Shown here one piece after another: positions 56,301-64,000 of a stretch of 64,000 bases of DNA. Both the position numbers and the translations under genes were made by a program. The notes under the pieces were generated by a model. The model saw only the letters and a program-made list of their open reading frames with translations. It was not told the origin of the DNA and made no database searches. The stretch lies in the NCBI GenBank assembly GCA_026315105.1, contig CM048745.1, positions 537,802,758 through 537,866,757 of the forward strand, read 5' to 3'. Each line of letters starts with the position of its first letter. Position 1 is the stretch's first letter. This DNA comes from Locusta migratoria (taxonomy: Eukaryota; Arthropoda; Insecta; Orthoptera; Acrididae).

Positions 56301-59180
56301 TCTGCTTTTTTGTTTTCAATCAGTACTGAAGTGTCATCAGCAAATAGAACTGAATAATTTATATTTATGGGTAACTCATTAATATAGAAAAGAAAAAGGA
56401 TTGGGTCTAGAATTGAGGCTTGTGATATCTCCTGTGGGATAGATCTCCCTTTGCTCGGTGTTGTGACAACCCTTCGTTTCCTCTCCGCTAGATATGACGT
56501 ACACCACTGTAGGGCAGCACCCATAATTCCATATTTTTTTCATTTTACATAATAGTAGGCAGTGTTTCACACTGTCAAACGCCTTGAATAGATCACTAAA
56601 TATTCCTACTGCTTTTTTTGATTTGTCTATGGTGGAAGTAACGTTATTGACAAATTCATTAATAGCATAGATTGTACTTTTCCCTTTTTGAAAGCCAAAT
56701 CGATTTTTTGATATTATATGAAATTTGTGACAGAAATTTTGAATTTGAACTGCAACAATCATTTCAAATATTTTGGAAAACATGTGAAGGAGAGAAATTG
56801 GATGGTAATTTCCCATATCTTGTTTAGAGCCTGTTTTAAGTAATGGTTTCACTTTCGCTTAATTTGGGGAGTCTGGAAAGTAGCCTTCTTAAAGCAACTG
56901 ATTAATTATTTTAAACAGAGGATATGCTATTATTTTTGAAGCTGTTTTAATGACCTTAGAAGGTATTTCATCCCATCCCACTGAATTTTTATTTTTTAGA
57001 TTTAATATAGTTTTTTCTGCATTGTGTATTGTTACTGTGTCAAATTTAATTAGACACTCATTTTTGCTCAGACTCGAGCCAAATAGACGTACATTATCTT
57101 GATATGAGGGAACATTAACATCAGAGTTTTCTACTGTTATGAAGAATTCATTAAAGTTTTTTGATATCTGAGCAGGATTTACAATTATTTTGTCTTGTAT
57201 CTTTAGTTTGAAAATTTCTTGGTTGCTCGGCTTGATTCCAAGTTCGAAATTGACAACTGTCGACACTGCCTTAGATTTATTTTTGTGCTTTCTGATGAAT
57301 TTAGTATTTGCCATTTCCTTTGCTGCTTTTACCACCTTCCAAAACAATTTTTTATAAATATTGGATTTCAGCACGGCATGTAGCACTCATTCTTTTACTC
57401 GATATTTTTATGCCAGTGGTTATCCACTTTAGTTCACTTGTTGTCTTTCTTTAGCAGACAATGGGTGGAAATGTTTCATTGAAAACATGCAAAAAACTAT
57501 TTAAAAACCTATCAAATTTTTCTGAACATGAACTTTCATGCTGTAATGACCAATCTATCTCATTTAATCTACAACAGAATAAGTGTATGTTATCTGGATT
57601 AAATGGTCTTTTCAGGAAACATTTCCTCCCATTTTCTTTATTTGTTTTTAATACCTCAATAACCAGAGCATAGTGATCTGAGTTGCCTAGTTTTAAAGTG
57701 AATTTGACATTCTCATTTAATGTATTATTTGTTAAGATGTTGTCTATGCATGTTGCTGATTTATCATTTACCCTGGTGAATTCAGTGAAATTTAATCTAA
57801 AGCCATATTGTTGAATTAAGTCATTAAATGTCATTGAAATGCTTGTTTCACTTGCTGTATCTATATTGAAATCAGCAACAATTATAATATTTTTCTCATT
57901 TCTTTCATGACTTTTTGTAGGAGACATTGGAATTTCTCAAAAAATAATTTGGTTACATCATTACCTGGAATCCTATATATAGATATAATAACAGTATTTT
58001 GTTGTTCAAGGTCTACACAGCAACTTTCAAATATAAGTGCTTCGTTAAGAAAATTAAAATAATCTCTTTCCTTATATTCTAGTGAGCTGTTAATCAGAAT
58101 ACAGGAGCCTCCATGAGTTTTGTTTTTTCTGCAAAAACTACTAACTACATTAAAGTTTTCTAATTTATTTAGAACTGTGATAGAGTCTTCTGTGATCCAA
58201 TGTTCATTTCTACATTCGGAAAGAATAATTTGCATCTCATCAATTTTTCAATTTTATTCTGTAGATATGTGGCACTCAGGCCATGAATGTTCCAGTGCGT
58301 TAAGAACGACATATTATACCTACATACTGTTTTCAACACATCTTCCTTTGTTGTATCTTTCTCTACTACATGTTTTAGTTCACACCCCTCACTGACTGCC
58401 AGTTTCCCCTGTTTCGTATAATTTTTCACAGGCCAATAAACATTTTGCTGTAAGTTGCGGAGCCCAGCCTATTTAGATGTAAGCCATCCTGCCCTATACA
58501 ATCACCTCTAATAAACTTGTTTGTGTCTACAAATATTGCTCCTAGTCTGTTACACTCTGTTGCACTGATCACGGATGTTGCAATTTATTTTGTCTATATG
58601 TTTGTCACTCACCGATCATCTGCACAATATGCTGCTTATTATAATTCTTGAATTCGGGTAGATATTTTTTGCCAATCAAATAATGTTCCGTGTTTCGTTG
58701 ACCAAGTCCTCTTCTCTGCAACTTTGGAGTGAGTTTGTGCCGATATGTATGAAAACACCTTTGTAGTTTTCACTGTTGGTTACGTTTATTGAGTTGTGTT
58801 TCTCCTGTTGACTTGAAGTAATTATTTAGCTGATTTGTTCTTATTCCTGGACGCACACCGATTTTAGAGTATGGAACCATGACTTTTTTTTATCATGGAA
58901 ACACCGATTATTAAGAAGTCGTTTTTAGTGTTCTCTTTTCCTTTCTTTTCTTGCTTGTCCCCCCCCCCCTTTTTTTTTTTTTTCTCTACGCAGGGATACA
59001 TTTTCGTTTGTTGTATCTACATCTGCATAAGATAAACAATGAACACGAATTTAAATTATGCTTTTACAACTTTATTTTATTTTATATTGTATAGCACCTC
59101 AAATATCCTTCTTGTATTAATCAGAATTATTACTACTGAAAATTATCTTGTGGATAACGAGAAATTACATTTTATTGTAG
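53357..59180 (+). other. Intron of the MOXD1-like gene (5.8 kb)
   Basis: This GT-AG intron lies between two phase-0 exons. Bases 53357-55430 are AT-rich and hold nothing I can name. Bases 55430-58930 hold an antisense LINE, listed separately. Further open frames in it belong to that LINE or are shadows. Confidence 0.8.
55430..58930 (-). mobile_element. Nearly complete, decayed CR1-like LINE (antisense in intron)
   Basis: Read from 58930 down on the minus strand. ORF1 remnants have an esterase-like block: a VFIHIGTNSL stretch (about 58740) and GQDGLHLNRLGS (about 58475), the last conserved block of the SGNH-type domain found in CR1/L2 ORF1. ORF2 starts near 58430 with an endonuclease: NMSFLTHWNIHGL, IIIVADFNIDTA and NSDHYALVIEV (57451-58235). 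RT follows in pieces: NYHPISLLHMFSKIFE, FSDLFKAFDSVKH, VLFADDTSVL and FLGMKLDRNLSW. The frame changes at least six times, so it is dead. Length about 3.5 kb. Confidence 0.88.
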
Positions 59181-59357
59181 AGTGACACAGTAAGAGTGAT
59201 ATGGTCGCTGCATGAAGAGGCCCCCCAGATGGAGGAAGGTAAATTAGTCAGATTACGAGGTCACAAAGCCAACAGAGGTACTCGTAGTTTGCACCTGATT
59301 GTACCCCCAGAGCTGCCACGACCTAATGCACAGCAATGGGACGTCACTCTCAAAGAT
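59181..59357 (+). CDS. Moxd1: MOXD1-like monooxygenase, exon joining DOMON to the first copper domain
   Basis: The exon encodes 59 residues and is phase 0 at both ends (acceptor ttattgtag, donor gtaaga). It begins with SDTVRVIWSLHEEAP, the last conserved DOMON strand, where DT-V-R-V-I-W is a family hallmark. RGTRSLHLIVPPELP and WDVTLKD follow, the stretch that leads into the copper type II monooxygenase N domain. It joins in frame to 53207-53356 across a 5,824-bp intron and to the next exon across a short 233-bp intron. An acceptor two bases further on would put a stop directly in frame, so this acceptor is the only workable one. No stop or frameshift is visible, so I read it as a live exon. 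Confidence 0.92.
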
Positions 59358-59590
59358 GTAAGAAATTTTTATGGGCAATATTTTTTCATGATTTCAAGTG
59401 ATTCCTTTTCGCTATCTTAATTACTCTTTAATGTTATTACACTAGCATTACAAAAATGGCTATTCTTTGGCATAAAGTAAAAACAATCTGTCTTTGTGTC
59501 TTGATACTTATTTTCTGAGTAGTGTTGATGCCTTAATCACATTTGTGTTTTATTCGAAATGGGTATTGATAATTTGAAACCGTTTTGCAG

Positions 59591-59677
59591 TTCATTATAC
59601 CAGACAACATGGATACCATATACCAGTGTAAGATATTTAAAGCTCCACCAGTCAGAACAAAGCATCATATTATTGGG
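59591..59677 (+). CDS. Moxd1: MOXD1-like monooxygenase, short exon of copper domain 1
   Basis: The exon encodes 29 residues between a cgttttgcag acceptor and a gtgagt donor, phase 0 on both sides. It reads FIIPDNMDTIYQCKIFKAPP followed by VRTKHHIIG. The pattern I-P-x(3)-DT-x-Y-x-C-x-(I/M)-F-K-x-P, then KHH-(I/V)-I, is the opening of the copper type II ascorbate-dependent monooxygenase N domain in DBH and MOXD1 proteins. The cysteine is in the position expected for a structural disulfide. The exon was too short to show as a sizeable open frame and was found by reading between its neighbours. Confidence 0.9.
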
Positions 59678-60399
59678 GTGAGTGTGCGACTATTCACATT
59701 ATTTATCTTTCACTAGTTTATTAAACACGAATATATAATATTTTTTTAAAAATTTTTTTGAGGGGGGCAAGATTAATTTGAAGATAATTAATTTTAAGTA
59801 GACACCCCCATCATATTTTGTATCAGTTTTGCTGCTCATGTTCAGAGGGTAATATGTGCTGAAGGTCCTTTTACTTTACCAAGATAAACCTTTTTTATCA
59901 CTGACATTAAATCATAAAACTTTAGCTATTTTTTCTTTATATTAATTATTTCAGGGGGAGGGGGGCAGGCCCCCCTTATATACACCCCTGTAATATACCA
60001 TATGTATGTCTTTTGTCATCCACTTAACTGCTGCCACATGTATCTACTTAAACCTGCATACTATACATGAGCCTTCCTCTCCCCTTAGGAATGTTAGCCC
60101 TATATACCCCTACATTACCAATGCTCATTGGTGTCTTAGAATGTCCCATATCAACCACTTCCTTCTCTGAGTCAGATTGTATAATGAATTTCTTTTTTCA
60201 CCAGTTCTTCATTAGTTTTTCAGCCTCCACATTTAATCCTTAGGCTAATAGCTTCCAGTCCCCTCTTGTTTGCAGTAATTATTGTTCATATTTAATCCCC
60301 ACAGAAGGGTGTGTTCTGGATAGATACTTCAAAAAAATTAAATTCATTGTAAAAACAGTATTTTCTTCAATCATGCTTTTTGCTATTGCCAGTCTTCAT

Positions 60400-60625
60400 A
60401 TTATATTTTAAAGACCTTGGCTATTGTTAGTCAGTTGCTGCTCAAACACTAAAACTCATTTACTGCCTCATTTCCTAATCGAATTTCCTCAGCTTCACCA
60501 TATTTAATTCAACTAAACTCTGCTACCAGTGTTTCACTTTTGCTGATATTCATTTTTTGACCTCCACTACCTACTCACTTCAACTGATCCTCCAAATCCT
60601 TTGCTGTCTGAGAGAATGGAAATGG
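60400..60625 (-). pseudogene. Decayed RTE LINE fragment
   Basis: The minus-strand translation keeps TAKDLEDQLK-like, MNISKSE and GEAEEIRLGNEAV-like pieces that parallel the segment TAKDLEEQLNEMD ... GDAEGIRLDNE of the copy at 16186-16932. Stops and shifts throughout. Confidence 0.75.
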
Positions 60626-61000
60626 TTCCTCTCCCTGTAACTAACCACACTGCAAAACATGTTCCATGCATCCTCCCACAATTAGGAAAAACCCTACACC
60701 ATGCAAAACAATACATGTCATTTACCAAAATTACATGTGTTCATTGCACAGCTTTTAATGTTGGCATGACCACCAAAAAGTTGGATGAACACATGAATTA
60801 CCACAGACGGACTGTTCGCCTGGGGGATGATCAGTGTCTGGTGGCAGATGATGCTCTCCAACATGGGCCCTTGGCATGCGTTACAGCCGCTGTGGCATCT
60901 GGATACTCCCACCCAGCACCAGTCACTCAGAACTGCAGAGATGGGAACTTACCCTCCAACACATCCTCTCCTCTCATCATTCTCCTGGCCTAAACTTATG
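60625..61000 (+). other. Unclassified open stretch, probably repeat-derived
   Basis: A 130-codon frame (60601-60993) is open, with a loose Cys/His series (KITCVHCTAFNVGMTTKKLD, EHMNYHRRTVRL). I do not recognise a family. It lies in an intron between a LINE relic and microsatellites and lacks splice sites that would join it to the monooxygenase exons in frame, so I do not call it an exon. Confidence 0.35.
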
Positions 61001-61068
61001 TTAATCTCTTCCCCTCTATCATCCCCAACTCACTTAGTCATTAGTAATTTCTTGCCCTCTTCTTTGTA

Positions 61069-61074
61069 TGTGTT

Positions 61075-61152
<78 letters not shown>
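61069..61152. repeat. (GT)n(AG)n compound microsatellite
   Basis: About 24 bases of GT followed by 60 bases of AG. A second GT tract lies at 61213-61250. Confidence 0.96.
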
Positions 61153-61156
<4 letters not shown>

Positions 61157-61210
61157 TTAATTTATAGTCTTTATTAAGTTATAACAACCATATTTTCCAA
61201 TGACGTTTTT

Positions 61211-61253
<43 letters not shown>

Positions 61254-61278
61254 AACTGATTTAAAATTATTGTTTCAG

Positions 61279-61468
61279 TATGAACCTATTCTGACACCTG
61301 GCACTGAGCACTTGGTGCACCATATGCTTTTATATGAGTGTGGTGCTAAGGCTGGAAACTTGGAAGCATACGTTCACCAGAAGGGTGCTCCGTGTTATGG
61401 ACCTGACATGCCTCGTCCTTGGGAACACTGCCTTACACCAATTGTAACTTGGGCAATAGGATCAACAG
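61279..61468 (+). CDS. Moxd1: MOXD1-like monooxygenase, exon with copper-binding His pair
   Basis: The exon encodes 63 complete residues and ends in phase 1 (acceptor attgtttcag, donor gtagtc). It carries EHLVHHMLLYECG, where the HH pair matches by family alignment the copper-H (CuA) ligands of DBH and PHM. It then has a cysteine-bearing segment CYGPDMPRPWEHC and TPIVTWAIGSTG, the conserved strand before the next exon. Enzymes of this family hydroxylate an aliphatic carbon using two separate coppers, ascorbate and O2 in the secretory lumen; the substrate of MOXD1-type members is not settled. The CuB ligands (HxH and a later Met) and the C-terminal domain are not in the remaining 2.5 kb. A tyramine beta-hydroxylase is the main alternative; my recollection of the families favours MOXD1. 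Confidence 0.92.
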
Positions 61469-61863
61469 GTAGTCTGCAAATGTTGATTTTTATGCATCTG
61501 TATCATGTGATTGTTTTCATTTTTCTAATTATTGTAGAGCCGATCTCTACAGACTGCAGTGTCAATGGTATATTAAACAATAATTTTCCTTCCTACTGTA
61601 GACTATGTCTCATTGGAATTTGACTCTGTTGTGAACCTGTCTGCATCTCTCCTACTTCTAACATCCAGCAGAAAATAAGGTTTGATCTTCCTTCTAAACA
61701 ACAATGGACAGCAATAATGCCCTCCTCACAGATTGTGCTGTGGCCACAATCAGTTCCGGAGCAATTTCATTCATTGCTGCTTACACTTCATAACACTTGG
61801 CAACACTGAAGATATGTTGCCATCTTACTGACAGCATGTGTAAACATCTTACCTCCAAACTTC
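61469..61863. other. Start of the next intron, no feature
   Basis: Follows the gtagtc donor. No candidate next exon was found here. Confidence 0.6.
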
Positions 61864-62054
61864 TGCCGCAGTGGAGTAGTCGAGCGGTCTAAAGCACCTC
61901 GCTGCGGAGCGCGCAGTTGCTCGCCGTGGAGCTTCGAGTCCTTCCCGGGGCATGGGTGTGTGTGTTTGTCCGTAGGTTAGTTTACCTAGGTTTAAGTAGT
62001 TTGTAAGCTACGGACTGATGACCACGCAGTTTGGTCCGATAGATTTACAGACAT
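61864..62054 (+). mobile_element. SINE, family A type 2, with 10-bp TSD
   Basis: A box TAGTCGAGCGG and B box variant GCTTCGAGTCC. The exact direct repeat TCCAAACTTC lies at 61854-61863 and 62055-62064. It inserted in the intron after the last visible exon, in the same orientation as the gene. Confidence 0.94.
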
Positions 62055-62064
62055 TCCAAACTTC

Positions 62065-62837
62065 CCTATCATATTTTATATGTTTAGAGGTACTTTCTGA
62101 AGTGATTCCCTATACATATTAAGTTAGTATGATTTGGATAATGTATTATTGTGATGGTATCATCAGAAAGCCATTACCAGTATAATATAGGGTTCCTTCA
62201 TGACAATCTTAGAAGCAAACACATTCATACAATACCCTGTGGGAGATTTAAAATGAAATGGGTGTCACTTTATTGACTGCCACACATTTGGTACATTAAC
62301 TGCAAGTCTGTCTTTACAGTTCTCATGGAGTAACAATCATAACATTGAGTTAACAAAGTTGCCAAGTCCCAATGACATTAATTTTTTTATCCAGTTACAT
62401 TGATTAACCATAAAACCGGTGCAGTTTTAAATTATCATCATTTAGTGACTTCTCTTGTGGATATGTTTCATCCTGGCAGATCTATAAAAAGCACTTATTT
62501 TTTGTCTGTTATACTTTAAAACAAGTTATTTAAATTATTATTTATTAAAAGTCTGATATTTTGTGACATAAAGTGGCTCCAAAATAATGTATACATTGTA
62601 TCCCACAAATGCAAGCAAATTTTATGTATGGTTACTGTGAAAGAAAGTCTCAAGTAAGTGTGGTAAATGAAATTCATATAGCATGGGTTATCTTTTGAAG
62701 TATTTGAGACAGTAATTATGAAAGTAATTTGTGTACTCAGTTATAAATTTTAGTATCAAATTTGATCTGTTCATTTAATACAAGGAATGGCTTTAACATT
62801 TCAACAGGCACTGATTCATGGAATAATGTAGACTGAG
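62065..62837. other. No recognisable feature
   Basis: AT-rich intronic sequence with no motif. Confidence 0.5.
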
Positions 62838-63760
62838 AGGTACAAATTGACGTAGTGTGAATTTTCTAAGTTATTGGGCATTATAATTGATGACTAATTG
62901 AACTGGTGTGAGCATATAGTAGATATCCATAAAAGGCTCAGTGCAACAATTTATGCCCTCCTTGTAATCCTATTAGTGACATAGATACTACCAAAGCTTT
63001 GTTTTGATTATTTTCACTCCATCATGTCCTATGTCATAATATTTCAGGATAATCAAACATCAGCCAAAAAATATTTACCACACAAAAGAGAGCAATTAGA
63101 ATAATGTGTGGTGTTCACCCTAGATCATCTTGTAGAAACCTGTCCTGCAAATTAAAAATATTAACAATTACCTCTCATTACATATTTCCTACAATGATTT
63201 TTTTTTTTTCAAATAACCTTTCTCTTTTTAAATCTAATAGGGAATATCATGACCACAATACTAGATCTAAAAATGAACTATTTAGGGATCTTAAATATTT
63301 AAGTGTGTCCATTGTTTTGCCACAAAGATTTTCAACTCTCTTCCAGCAGACATCAAAGTACCTATTAATGTCCTGCCTACATTTAAACCGTAAGCTGAAA
63401 AAATACCTTGAGGTAAAGCCATTTTACTCTCTTGATGAGAATATGCAGTAAAACAATAATTGGTTTTGTAAATTTTGTATTGCCACATGTATTTATGTCC
63501 TTGAGTTTCTCTGTTTTTATGTGTTTAATGTATTATGCATCTTACCCATTTAAACAAGACAGTGTACTATTTTTATTTCTTAGTCATTGTTTTATGTTAT
63601 TTGATCTATAGGTCTAGTTCTACCTCTAAGATTATACTCCACTTTATGATATATGTTTATTATTGTGTAAATATTTATTGAATCTCTGTATTTTGTATAC
63701 ATGACTCATTCCACATCTCTGTGATTTATCACAACATGTATTTATGGAATATGAATAAAT
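62838..63760 (+). mobile_element. Jockey/CR1-type LINE, 3' end
   Basis: The degenerate start (VNFLSYWALXLMTN-type, read across stops) is followed by frame 63104-63451 with MCGVHPRSSCRNLSCKLKIL, NREYHDHNTRSKNELF and LKKYLEVKPFYSLDEN. This matches the end of the LINE at 36746-38945 (CGVSSRTSCRPLFSSLGIL). It ends in a short aataaataaa tail near 63750. Only the 3' quarter is present. Confidence 0.85.
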
Positions 63761-64000
63761 AAAAACACACATTCTTGAAATGACATGGGTTGAATCCTAT
63801 AAGGAATGCCCAGACAGGTAAACTGATGGCACTGCAAAGCAACAAATCAGTGATGCCGAATCAGTCGTACATAAAATTACTGTAGTGAAAGAGGGTGTCA
63901 GATGTGACAGTAATTGCAGCATGTATACTTTAGCTTGTCGACTTTATCAGAAAATGTTGAGTGGACTTTTTTTTTCCTTTGAGGAAATGCCTGGTACACA
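63761..64000. other. No recognisable feature
   Basis: Intronic or intergenic sequence after the LINE tail. No exon of the monooxygenase seen. Confidence 0.5.

Larger units (their letters stand above)
59678..61278 (+). other. Intron of the MOXD1-like gene (1.6 kb) with repeats
   Basis: This GT-AG intron holds an antisense RTE relic (60400-60625), an unclassified open stretch (60625-61000), and GT/AG microsatellites at 61069-61152 and 61213-61250. The repeat load shows that the gene tolerates insertions close to exon borders: the second GT tract ends about 28 bases before the next exon. Confidence 0.75.

Noticed and set aside
60601..60993. Further exon of the monooxygenase
   Set aside because: No motif of the family and no fitting splice sites. 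The exons before and after (59591-59677 and 61279-61468) join directly in frame at conserved motifs.

Overview
The window reads as a stretch of a very large, repeat-choked insect genome, most likely an acridid grasshopper or locust (Schistocerca-like). This rests on long AT-rich non-coding stretches, kilobase-scale introns, many copies of tRNA-derived SINEs, and relics of CR1/Jockey and RTE LINEs, Penelope-like elements (PLEs), Tc1/mariner and hAT transposons. The species assignment is inference; the eukaryotic, arthropod character is secure. There are no bacterial operons, CRISPR arrays or convincing RNA genes.

One host gene is supported. Four exons on the + strand (53207-53356, 59181-59357, 59591-59677, 61279-61468) have clean AG/GT junctions and keep one reading frame. 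They encode 201 residues of a DOMON plus copper type II monooxygenase of the DBH/MOXD1 family: the end of the DOMON domain, the linker and the start of the first copper domain with its VHHM copper motif. The 5' exons (signal peptide, start of DOMON) and the 3' exons (rest of the catalytic core) were not found here. The first visible intron (5.8 kb) holds a decayed, nearly complete CR1-like LINE on the opposite strand.

1-53 kb holds no host gene I can support and is a layered deposit of mobile elements. Insertion order can be read from target-site duplications (TSDs): a Tc1 transposase gene broken by a PLE that is itself broken by a SINE (14.27-16.03 kb); three SINEs nested inside one another (25.28-25.88 kb); a hAT transposon with a SINE inside, itself sitting in an older repeat whose empty counterpart is at 24.67 kb (33.1-34.9 kb); and a 3.5-kb hAT element (46.03-49.58 kb) that contains a SINE split by an LTR-like insertion, a 542-bp palindrome and a second SINE. 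A 267-bp tandem duplication lies at 9.47-10.01 kb, and very large inverted repeats at 27.46-29.63 kb and 48.24-48.78 kb.

The least expected signal is a recurrent small motif, CTGANGA - short hairpin - GAAA, in the foldback elements and PLE ends. The hairpin changes sequence between families but keeps pairing. It resembles the core of a hammerhead ribozyme, a motif known from PLEs, though with one extra base and no clear stem I. Nothing else points to a new biochemical system; the value of the window lies in its transposon stratigraphy, its long hairpins and the monooxygenase gene fragment.
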